DNA of 5,521 bases, taken from positions 1 to 5,521 of the forward strand of contig CANJOG010000159.1 in the NCBI GenBank assembly GCA_947475475.1, written 5' to 3'. Below are positions 1 to 5,516 of this stretch, piece after piece. A program made the translations under genes and the position numbers. Source of the stretch: Acetobacteraceae bacterium. GTDB taxonomy: Bacteria; Pseudomonadota; Alphaproteobacteria; Acetobacterales; Acetobacteraceae. The notes beneath the pieces were generated by a model, which saw only the letters and a program-made list of their open reading frames with translations, was not told the origin of the DNA and did not search any database. Each line of letters opens with the position of its first letter. The stretch's first letter is position 1.

Positions 1-1
1 C

Positions 2-517
2 ATCGTGCAGCTCGAAGTCATGCCGAAGCCTCCTGAGCGCGAAAACAAGGCGCTGACCTGGCCGAATTGGCCGCTGAAATTGCGCACGTCGTCCTCCCAT
101 GAGGAAGGCTGCGAGCGCGATTTCGCCGTGCTGACCAAGCGCGCCATTGGCGAAAACGGCGTCATCCGTGCGCTGGAATGCGCGCGCATCGAATGGATCA
201 AGCAACCGGATGGCCGCATGACCATGCAGGAAGTCCCTGGGAGCGCCTTCGAACTCAAGGCTGACCTGGTTCTGCTCGCCATGGGCTTCACCGGCCCGCG
301 TGAGGAAGGCCTGCTGCAAAGCGCCGGCCTGAACCGCGATCCGCGCGGCAATGTCGCGGCTAATACGGTGGACTACCGCACCTCGATTGACGGCGTGTTC
401 TCCGCCGGCGATATGCGGCGCGGCCAGTCGCTGGTTGTCTGGGCCATTCGCGAAGGCCGCCAATGCGCCCGCGCGGTCGACGAATTCCTCATGGGTAGCA
501 CCACGCTGCCGCGCTAG
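2..517 (+). CDS. gltD: Glutamate synthase (NADPH) small subunit, C-terminal part (5' end outside window)
   Basis: The reading frame is open from base 2 to the TAG at 515-517, giving 172 residues of a protein that normally has about 480, so roughly two thirds lie off the left edge. GltD is the FAD/NAD(P)H-binding, iron-sulfur subunit of glutamate synthase. It passes electrons to the large subunit GltB for glutamate formation from glutamine and 2-oxoglutarate in the cytoplasm. Seen directly: the segment VMPKPPERENKALTWPNWP near the start, typical of GltD; LLAMGFTG (bases 272-295); and the closing flavin-binding motif SAGDMRRG (401-424) followed by QSLVVWAIREGRQCARAVDEF. The last motif is close to the GltD consensus and separates it from other members of the pyridine nucleotide-disulfide oxidoreductase superfamily. 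The gltB gene would be expected upstream, outside the window. The gene ends intact and is followed by a hairpin. It is a core nitrogen-assimilation gene and is probably unrelated to the downstream operon. Confidence 0.92.
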   Translation: MVQLEVMPKPPERENKALTWPNWPLKLRTSSSHEEGCERDFAVLTKRAIGENGVIRALECARIEWIKQPDGRMTMQEVPGSAFELKADLVLLAMGFTGPREEGLLQSAGLNRDPRGNVAANTVDYRTSIDGVFSAGDMRRGQSLVVWAIREGRQCARAVDEFLMGSTTLPR

Positions 518-531
518 ACCGCACTGGACGG

Positions 532-556
532 ACGATCGGGGCACCGCCCCGGTCGT
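532..556 (+). terminator. Hairpin after gltD, probable transcription terminator
   Basis: An 11-bp stem (ACGATCGGGGC / GCCCCGGTCGT) with one G-U pair closes on a 3-base loop (ACC), starting 15 bases after the gltD stop. The stem is GC-rich and stable. The run that follows (TCCTCCGCC) is pyrimidine-rich but not a clean T tract, so termination may be imperfect or Rho-assisted. It separates gltD from the operon beginning at 768. Confidence 0.6.
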
Positions 557-580
557 TCCTCCGCCGTATTGGCGCGATTG

Positions 581-609
581 CTGACGCTTCGTCCTGGCTC
601 CATCATATT
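581..609 (+). promoter_or_regulatory. Candidate sigma-70-type promoter for the three-gene operon
   Basis: CTGACG (581-586) and CATATT (604-609) are separated by 17 bases, and each matches four of six consensus positions. They lie just after the gltD hairpin and about 160 bases before the likely start of the first operon gene. A second partial -35 match, TTGACG at 664-669, has no convincing -10 at the right distance. Alphaproteobacterial promoters are hard to call by eye, so this is only a candidate. Confidence 0.25.
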
Positions 610-623
610 TGGACGCTGTAACC

Positions 624-690
624 TCCAGAAATTCCGATTCTGTTCATTTCGGCGCAGGCGGGATTGACGCGCGCCCTCCAATCCAGAAAT
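624..690 (+). repeat. Short direct repeat TCCAGAAAT in the operon leader
   Basis: The nonamer TCCAGAAAT occurs at 624-632 and again at 682-690, both between the candidate promoter and the first gene. Paired sites in a leader can be operator half-sites for a regulator, but a 9-base repeat within about 200 bases is not rare enough to exclude chance. No regulator gene is next to the operon within the window. Confidence 0.2.
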
Positions 691-750
691 CTATGGGTAA
701 GCGATAGAAAGTGAGTGGCGTCGGCTCCGTGAAAGAGCCCAGAGGCCACC

Positions 751-756
751 GGGGGA
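751..756 (+). promoter_or_regulatory. Ribosome binding site candidate supporting the start at 768
   Basis: GGGGGA lies 11 bases before the ATG at 768. This is a somewhat long spacing, but it is the only purine-rich run well placed for any start of this gene. The upstream GTG at 711 has only a weak GATAGAAA before it, and the ATG at 786 has no recognisable site. Confidence 0.4.
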
Positions 757-767
757 ATCGACGTGCC

Positions 768-1844
768 ATGACAGCGACAATCGACATGCGTCCGGACCAG
801 AATTCCAGTTGGCGTCGCCATGCCGCGAGCTGGCTATTTGTGACCGGCCTGACCGTCGCATGCAGCCAGGCCAGCGCGCAGGCGGTCGGACAAGCTTCAG
901 ACCCGGCCTGGGCATCAATCGAAACCAAGGCGCGCGCGGAAGGCCGGGTCGTGCTGTATGCCAGCCCCGTCGCGCCCTTGCTCGATCGGCTCCGGGCTGA
1001 TTTCGAAAAGGCGAATCCGGGCATCAGGCTCGAATATAGCCGGATTTGGGTTGCCTCTGGCGTGATCGCCAAAATCGACGCTGAGCGCAATTCCGGCGTA
1101 GATGGCGCCGATGTCATCATCGCCACGGAAATCGCGGTCAAGCCCTGGTATGAGCAGCATGCCAAGGATGGGTCACTCATCGCACCCATCGGGCCCGATG
1201 CGAAAACCTGGCCGGCCCAGGCGATGCTGCGTGGCGCTACACCGGTGCTGGCGACTGAGCCGATGGTCTTCGCTTATAATTCCGAGCTCGTGAAAACGCC
1301 GATGACCGGCTACCGTGACCTGCTGCGGCCGGAGTTGAAGGGTAAGCTGGCCACCACGGAGATCGGCAGCCCGACGCTCGCGATCTGGTATAACTGGCTT
1401 GAGGAAACCCAGGGGGCGGATTTCATGCGCGGCTTCGCGGCGCAAAAGCCGCGCATGGATACGGGCGGCGCTCCCGCCTCTCAGGCTCTCGCGGCCGGAG
1501 AATTCGCCGCCATTGCTTTCGCGACTGTCACCACCATCCGGCCACTGATGGATATGGGTGCACCCGTCAAGATGGTAGTGCCGTCACCGAGCTTTGGTGT
1601 CGGCTATACTGGCGCCATTCTTGGCTGGTCCAAGCGGCCGAACGCGGCGCAGGTTTTCATGAACTACCTGATGTCGGAGCGCGGCCAGACGACCTGGAAC
1701 GGACGTGGGGAAAGTGCCAGTCCGCGTAAAGGAATCCCCGGATCGCTCGATCCCGAGTCCATCAAGATCGATTTCCCACCGATGAGCTCTGAGGCGATCG
1801 ACAGGCTGAAGACCAGGTGGAGCGGGATGCTCAACGCGCAATAG
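768..1844 (+). CDS. Periplasmic substrate-binding protein, AfuA/FbpA-like class (extracellular solute-binding family 1)
   Basis: A 358-residue binding protein of the kind that feeds an ABC importer. Residues 15-39 form an export signal: WRR, a hydrophobic stretch (AASWLFVTGLTVA), then ASA and AQA sites for signal peptidase I. A loose lipobox (TVAC, Cys32) means a lipoprotein cannot be excluded. The mature part has family marks: KARAEGRVVLYAS (54-66), where the first strand enters the ligand lobe; GADVIIAT (113-120); LKGKL (190-194); AAQKPRM..GG (224-234); LAAGE (241-245); GAPVKMVVPSP (264-274); and PNAAQVFMNYLMS (291-303). Length is normal. There is no Tyr-Tyr pair as in classical ferric-binding FbpA, so iron is less likely than an organic ligand; relatives bind thiamine, polyamines or phosphonates. 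The ATG at 768 is chosen because an in-frame GTG at 711 would add 19 residues before an already long n-region. It is the first gene of the operon, with 13 bases to the dioxygenase. No permease or ATPase gene adjoins it. The ligand is unknown. Confidence 0.87.
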   Translation: MTATIDMRPDQNSSWRRHAASWLFVTGLTVACSQASAQAVGQASDPAWASIETKARAEGRVVLYASPVAPLLDRLRADFEKANPGIRLEYSRIWVASGVIAKIDAERNSGVDGADVIIATEIAVKPWYEQHAKDGSLIAPIGPDAKTWPAQAMLRGATPVLATEPMVFAYNSELVKTPMTGYRDLLRPELKGKLATTEIGSPTLAIWYNWLEETQGADFMRGFAAQKPRMDTGGAPASQALAAGEFAAIAFATVTTIRPLMDMGAPVKMVVPSPSFGVGYTGAILGWSKRPNAAQVFMNYLMSERGQTTWNGRGESASPRKGIPGSLDPESIKIDFPPMSSEAIDRLKTRWSGMLNAQ

Positions 1845-1857
1845 GGAAGCCGCCGCG

Positions 1858-2715
1858 ATGAAACTCACAATTCGCCGTCTTGCCTATGGACTTGGTGCCG
1901 AGGTGCGCGATCTGGACATCACGGCGCCACTCGGCCCTGATGTGGTCGCGGCCATCCGGCAGGCATGGCTCGATCACGGCGTGCTCGTCTTTGGTGGTCA
2001 GGACCTGACGCTGGACCAGCATATCGCGTTCAGCCGGAATTTCGGCGAACTGGAAGCGCATCCGGTCAAACGCTACCGGCAGAACGCGTCTTATCCCGAA
2101 ATCTTCGAAGTCACCAACAAGCTCATTGATGGCAAGCCATCGGAATCGGCCAATGTCGGACGCGTCTGGCATACCGACGGCTCGGTCACAACACGCCCTC
2201 CCACCGGGTCCCTGCTGCATTGCCATGAACTGCCGGAGGTTGGCGGCGACACCTGGTTTGCCAATCTCTATCTCGCATACGAAACGCTGTCACCGGCCCT
2301 GCAACAGATGATCGAACCACTGGAACTGGTGCATGATGTGCGGCTGGCAACGCAACGTAGCAGTCCTGGCAAGGAGGCAGGCGATCATGCCGACGTGCCC
2401 GCTGCGATTCAGCCGCTTGTTCGTACGCATCCGGAAACCGGCCGCAAGGCGCTCTATATCAACCCCGCCGTCGCCAGCCATTTCCATGGCATGACACGCG
2501 AGGAGAGTGCCGGGTTGATCGACTATCTGGCGCGGCACGCAACGCGGGCGGAATATACCTACCGGCACCGCTGGACGCGCCATGATCTGGTGATGTGGGA
2601 CAATCGCTGCACGCTGCATCTGGCTGCGGGCGATTTTGCTCCCGGGCAGATTCGCCATATGTGCCGCACCACACTTGTCGGTGAGGCGAGCGGACGCATA
2701 CTTTCCGCAGCCTGA
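1858..2715 (+). CDS. TauD/TfdA-family Fe(II)/2-oxoglutarate-dependent dioxygenase
   Basis: A 285-residue cytoplasmic enzyme, the usual length for the TauD/TfdA family. The family couples oxidative decarboxylation of 2-oxoglutarate to hydroxylation of a substrate, often releasing sulfite, a phenol or an amine from sulfonates, aryloxy-acids and similar compounds. The iron triad is intact: His105 and Asp107 in WHTDG, and the distal His254 after WDNRCTLH. Arg266 is placed to bind the 2-oxoglutarate carboxylate, and Arg270 matches the arginine that holds the taurine sulfonate in E. coli TauD. His68 (EAHPV) matches another TauD substrate residue, but the position of TauD Asn95 is Gly here (GRVWH), so taurine itself is doubtful. 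The start is well supported by AGGGAAG (1843-1849), 8 bases before the ATG and overlapping the stop of the upstream gene. That overlap points to translational coupling with the binding protein. The substrate is probably an anionic organic molecule (inference); TauD, TfdA or AtsK names would be premature. Confidence 0.92.
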   Translation: MKLTIRRLAYGLGAEVRDLDITAPLGPDVVAAIRQAWLDHGVLVFGGQDLTLDQHIAFSRNFGELEAHPVKRYRQNASYPEIFEVTNKLIDGKPSESANVGRVWHTDGSVTTRPPTGSLLHCHELPEVGGDTWFANLYLAYETLSPALQQMIEPLELVHDVRLATQRSSPGKEAGDHADVPAAIQPLVRTHPETGRKALYINPAVASHFHGMTREESAGLIDYLARHATRAEYTYRHRWTRHDLVMWDNRCTLHLAAGDFAPGQIRHMCRTTLVGEASGRILSAA

Positions 2716-2766
2716 CAGCGTCATCGGAAATTATTCGTGCCTTAATATAACTGGAGAGATGATTCC

Positions 2767-3996
2767 ATGGATCGGCTGATGATGATTTCGTCGGATTGTC
2801 ATGCCGGCGCGCCTTGGTACATCTACCGGAAGTATCTCGACCCGCAATATCGGGAGGAATACGATCGTTGGAGCAATGCTCTGCTGAAATCGGTTCTCGA
2901 TGAGGAATCGATGAAGAAGCAGATGCCGTTTCAGCTCGAAACAATGTCCGCCGAGCGTCAGAAGCAATATCTGACGGCGATGGAAGAGAGCATGGGGCAT
3001 CTCGGGAATTGGGATCCAACCGTGCGGGCACGAGAGCTGGATCGCGAGGGAATTGCCGGCGAAGTCGTATTCTGCGACGGCAGCCAGAAGAACTATCCGC
3101 CCTTTGGCGTTGGCTTCGTGCTGCGCGAATTCCGCCAGAAGCTTTCCTATGAGCTGCGCCTGGCGGGTTGCCGGGCGCATAACCGGTGGCTTGCCGAATT
3201 CGTCCAATCCAATCCGGGCCGCCATGCCGGTGTCGCCCTGGTCACAATGGATGAACCGGAGGACACCGCGCGCGAAATTGCCTGGGCGCGTGAAAATGGA
3301 CTCTTTGGCGGCATCATGCTGCCAGCGCTGCAACTCACCCACGATGGTTACGAATCATTCTGGCACCATCCGCGCTACGAACCGGTCTGGGCGGCGTGCC
3401 AGGATTACGGCATGCCGATGACAACACATGCGTCGGCGGCCGGCCCTGATTACGGTGGCCCGCGCAATTGCGCGTCACTCGAAAACGGCTTTGTGACCTT
3501 CAGGCCGTTCTGGTTCCTGTTGTGGAGTGGTGTTTTCGAACGCTATCCTGGGCTGAAATTCTGCCCGACCGAATCCAGTGGCATGGCGCCGCTCTGGTTC
3601 AATGGTTATTTCGACGGATATCTTTCAAAACAGCGCCGGCCGGATCAGGTCAAGGATGCGATCTCGATGAAGCCGAGTGAGTATTGGCACCGGCAATGTT
3701 TCATCGGCGCCTCGGCGCATTCTTCCCGCATGGAGATCGACTTCCGCGAGCATATTGGCGTGCGCAACATCATGTGGGGGTCGGACTACCCGCATCCGGA
3801 AGGCACCTGGCCGGTTTCCGGTGAGAGGACACGCGAATTGTTCGAAGGCGTTCCGGAGGACGAGGTCCGCCTGATGATCGGCGAAAACTGTGCCAGCGTC
3901 TATGGATTCGACCTGCCCGCCATGCGCGAGATTGCATCACGGATTGGCCCCAAGGTCTCGGATATCATTGGACCGGTGCAAAACGCGGCTGCGTGA
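2767..3996 (+). CDS. Amidohydrolase family 2 metal-dependent hydrolase or decarboxylase
   Basis: A 409-residue TIM-barrel enzyme of the amidohydrolase-2 group, which includes ACMSD, gamma-resorcylate decarboxylase and related C-C or C-N bond-cleaving enzymes. The first-strand metal motif is SSDCHAG (8-14), D-x-H rather than the H-x-H of ACMSD. A barrel-strand histidine follows in MTTHASAAG (His221), then PTESSG (267-272) and the final motif MWGSDYPHPEGTWP (336-349), whose Asp340 is the expected metal-ligating, catalytic acid. The segment NCASVYGFD near the end also fits the family. About 400 residues is longer than the roughly 300 of the short decarboxylases, with extra helical sequence at about 20-75. 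The start is set by GGAGAG (2753-2758), 8 bases before ATG. It is the third gene of the operon, 51 bases after the dioxygenase, so it likely acts on the dioxygenase product or the same catabolic intermediate (inference). Hydrolysis or decarboxylation cannot be told apart from sequence alone. No signal peptide is seen, so it should be cytoplasmic. Confidence 0.9.
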   Translation: MDRLMMISSDCHAGAPWYIYRKYLDPQYREEYDRWSNALLKSVLDEESMKKQMPFQLETMSAERQKQYLTAMEESMGHLGNWDPTVRARELDREGIAGEVVFCDGSQKNYPPFGVGFVLREFRQKLSYELRLAGCRAHNRWLAEFVQSNPGRHAGVALVTMDEPEDTAREIAWARENGLFGGIMLPALQLTHDGYESFWHHPRYEPVWAACQDYGMPMTTHASAAGPDYGGPRNCASLENGFVTFRPFWFLLWSGVFERYPGLKFCPTESSGMAPLWFNGYFDGYLSKQRRPDQVKDAISMKPSEYWHRQCFIGASAHSSRMEIDFREHIGVRNIMWGSDYPHPEGTWPVSGERTRELFEGVPEDEVRLMIGENCASVYGFDLPAMREIASRIGPKVSDIIGPVQNAAA

Positions 3997-4010
3997 TACA
4001 GATAGTCAAC

Positions 4011-4051
4011 CTCTGGCTGACGGCGGCGTATTTTCGTTACGTCAGCCAGAG
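4011..4051. terminator. Perfect 12-bp hairpin between convergent genes, probable bidirectional terminator
   Basis: CTCTGGCTGACG (4011-4022) and its exact reverse complement CGTCAGCCAGAG (4040-4051) enclose a 17-base loop. It lies 14 bases after the amidohydrolase stop and 31 bases beyond the stop of the convergent gene. On the + strand it is followed by AATTTCTTGAT, partly T-rich. On the - strand the following bases are not T-rich, so it should work better for the + operon. The long loop is unusual for an intrinsic terminator. Confidence 0.65.
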
Positions 4052-4082
4052 AATTTCTTGATACGCCGAAACTGTCCCGCGA

Positions 4083-5156
4083 CTACTTCTTGAACAGACG
4101 TAGGATATCGCTCTTACGGCTCTGCGTCTCCGGCCTGGGTGACTGGTATTCCCTGGGCAGCCCGCTGACATCGTACATGTTGGGGATTCCGGGAGCGCCA
4201 TTGAGAACCAGATTGCCCTCTTTCGAGAGGATGTAGTTCACGAAAAGCCGCGCTGTATTCGGGTGCTTGGCATTGGTGGCACTGGTCAGAAGTACCTGCA
4301 TTTCCACACCGGTGGTAAAATCAGGTGTGACGGTTTCTATTGGCGCACCCTTGTCCTTTGTCGGCGCGATTGAATCCACAATCTGTGGAAAGACGAGGGC
4401 CCCCTCGCCTGCCGCCACCCGTTGCACAGCGATGTTGGCACCGGTGATTAGCCGCGGCTCCTGGGCGCGCAATTGCGTAAAAAAAGACTCGCCATAACGA
4501 TCCAGAAGCAGTGCCCAACAATCGAGATAGGCATCGGAATTTGCCGGATCGGGGATAAAAATCTTGCCTTTGAACATCGGCTTGAGGACATCGGTCCATT
4601 CACGTGGGATGTCTTTCTTGGCGACAGTTTCCGTGTTGTAGCCAATCAGCCAAGGCCCGATCTGGACGACCGCACTCGTCCCCCGCACATATTTCGATGG
4701 GAACTCCCCGCTGGTCAGGGCCGGCAAGCCGGTTGACTCGATTGGTTCGAACCACCCTTTCTCGAGGCCGAGTTTCGCATAGCCCGCCACATCGCTGGCA
4801 AGGAGAAGTACGTCAGCCGCGACATTTCCGGAAACGGCTTCACTGGCATAACGTTGCTCTAGCGGAACGCCCGCCAACCTCAGATAGTCGGTCTTAATTC
4901 CGTATTTGGCCGCAAACCCCTCCGCCACGCGCTTGCAGACATTCTCGGTTGCCGCTGAATAAAGAGTGAGGCTTCCTTCGGCCTTCGCGGCCTTGATCAG
5001 CGCCGCAAAATCACGACTAACCTCAGCAGCGGTTGCGGCTATCCCCGGCGCAAACATCGATGATGCTCCGCAGGTGGTGGAGAGCAATGCCAATATCTGT
5101 CTGCGGCTCAACGTGCCCATTACATTGAAGGCGCAATCAGCCTTTATCTCCGGCAT
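4083..5156 (-). CDS. Periplasmic substrate-binding protein, AfuA/FbpA-like class, with twin-arginine-like signal
   Basis: A 357-residue binding protein homologous to the one at 768-1844. The N-terminus has LSRRQIL (16-22) followed by a hydrophobic stretch to about residue 44 (ATAA, then Glu45), which resembles a Tat signal, although the motif lacks the usual Phe and Lys. Sec export is possible. Family marks in the mature part: KAAKAEGSLTLYSA (55-68), AADVLLLASD (113-122), FKGKIFIPDP (195-204), LRAQEPRLITGA (229-240), VAAGEGALVF (247-256), KGAPIETVTPDF (269-280) and PNTARLFVNYILSKEG (299-314). The same blocks occur in the same order in the other binding protein. The ATG at 5156 is chosen because AGGGAGG stands just before it. 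An in-frame GTG at 5186 would add 10 residues without a good site, and the ATG at 5120 has no site. There is no adjacent Tyr-Tyr pair, so iron binding is not supported. It is transcribed toward the + operon, with no transporter gene beside it. The ligand is unknown. Confidence 0.88.
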   Translation of the reverse strand: MPEIKADCAFNVMGTLSRRQILALLSTTCGASSMFAPGIAATAAEVSRDFAALIKAAKAEGSLTLYSAATENVCKRVAEGFAAKYGIKTDYLRLAGVPLEQRYASEAVSGNVAADVLLLASDVAGYAKLGLEKGWFEPIESTGLPALTSGEFPSKYVRGTSAVVQIGPWLIGYNTETVAKKDIPREWTDVLKPMFKGKIFIPDPANSDAYLDCWALLLDRYGESFFTQLRAQEPRLITGANIAVQRVAAGEGALVFPQIVDSIAPTKDKGAPIETVTPDFTTGVEMQVLLTSATNAKHPNTARLFVNYILSKEGNLVLNGAPGIPNMYDVSGLPREYQSPRPETQSRKSDILRLFKK

Positions 5157-5413
5157 TTTTCCTCCCTGTCGGCACGACACTGTCACGCCGTGCCTCGTTT
5201 GTGCCTTTTCGGCCCAGTCATAACACAGTCCATCAACGCATCTGCAACAGAAATGGAAATTCTCAGCGCCTGGCCAGTTCTACCATGACTAGTCCTGGGC
5301 AATGGGACTTAGCCGGTGCCGACGAGATGCCAGGTGCGACCTCAATTGCCGAGATTGATGAAGCTGACGAAAGCACCTTTATTCATCGCTCCGATCGTGG
5401 AATGGGCCTGGCC
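5157..5413. other. Intergenic region between the second binding-protein gene and the IS21 end; no gene recognised
   Basis: This stretch should hold the promoter of the - strand binding-protein gene, but no clear -35/-10 pair was found. The best - strand match, TTGCAG with TATGAC 19 bases further on (within about 5215-5250), is weak. Base composition from 5221 to 5400 is about 52% GC by hand count, lower than the neighbouring genes appear to be. A + strand reading frame crosses 5201-5419, but it has no ribosome binding site or recognisable family and ends inside the insertion sequence, so it is not called. A weak 5-bp inverted repeat (AGTCC 5291-5295 / GGACT 5305-5309) is the only structure seen in the right half. 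Confidence 0.5.
5161..5167 (-). promoter_or_regulatory. Strong ribosome binding site fixing the start at 5156
   Basis: On the - strand AGGGAGG is followed by AAAA and the ATG. It is the best Shine-Dalgarno match near this gene, and it lies inside the longer reading frame that begins at the GTG at 5186. The spacing is slightly short but acceptable. It argues for the 357-residue product. Confidence 0.7.
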
Positions 5414-5423
5414 TGTTGATTTC

Positions 5424-5472
5424 CACTGAGACCTGACCCGGGATGGCGGAATTTTTCACTGAGAACTGACCC
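5424..5472 (+). repeat. Paired IS21 terminal repeats (likely transposase binding sites)
   Basis: CACTGAGACCTGACCC (5424-5439) and CACTGAGAACTGACCC (5457-5472) match at 15 of 16 positions and start 33 bases apart, about three helical turns, which puts them on the same face of the DNA. Each is preceded by a T-rich run. Multiple spaced copies at the ends are a known trait of the IS21 family. Confidence 0.8.
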
Positions 5473-5484
5473 ATGTTTTGACCT

Positions 5485-5507
5485 CCCCCTGACTGACTGG
5501 TCGGGGG
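5485..5507 (+). other. Hairpin in the transposase leader of the IS21 element
   Basis: CCCCC (5485-5489) pairs with GGGGG (5503-5507) and GAC (5491-5493) with GTC (5500-5502), with T5490 bulged and a 6-base loop (TGACTG). It sits between the terminal repeats and the presumed istA ribosome binding site. It could hinder read-through transcription or modulate transposase translation. No T tract follows, so it is not a classical terminator. Confidence 0.5.
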
Positions 5508-5511
5508 ATCC

Positions 5512-5516
5512 AGGAG
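5512..5516 (+). promoter_or_regulatory. Presumed ribosome binding site of istA (gene starts beyond the edge)
   Basis: AGGAG is followed by TGATC and the window end. The position agrees with an IS21 transposase start within the next few bases. The start codon itself is not visible. The GTG at 5516-5518 overlaps the site and is too close to be the start. Confidence 0.4.

Noticed and set aside
723..739. Small inverted repeat GGCTC / GAGCC in the leader of the first operon gene
   Set aside because: A 5-bp stem is expected by chance in GC-rich DNA and has no T tract or other context.
711..767. GTG start giving a 377-residue version of the first binding protein
   Set aside because: It lacks a good ribosome binding site and adds 19 hydrophilic residues before an already long signal n-region; the ATG at 768 fits better.
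644..1189. Long - strand open frame overlapping the first binding-protein gene
   Set aside because: It is antisense to a gene with clear family motifs, has no recognisable domain, and is explained by the codon bias of GC-rich DNA.
768..1844. Ferric iron binding role for the AfuA-like binding protein
   Set aside because: No adjacent Tyr-Tyr pair as in classical FbpA, and the neighbours are catabolic enzymes, not iron-uptake genes.
2712..2751. Possible internal promoter before the amidohydrolase (CTGACA and TATAAC)
   Set aside because: The two hexamers are 28 bases apart, too far, and a start from TATAAC would fall within the ribosome binding site; the AT-rich gap is better read as an unstructured leader.
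2759..2779. ATG just upstream of the amidohydrolase start, opening a tiny frame
   Set aside because: It ends after six codons at TGA and overlaps the ribosome binding site; no sign of a functional leader peptide.
2731..3342. Long - strand open frame inside the amidohydrolase gene
   Set aside because: It is a shadow of a strongly supported gene on the other strand; its sequence shows no family features.
5201..5419. 72-residue + strand open frame reaching into the IS21 end
   Set aside because: No ribosome binding site, no recognisable family, and its stop lies within the insertion sequence, so the present frame end is an accident of the junction.
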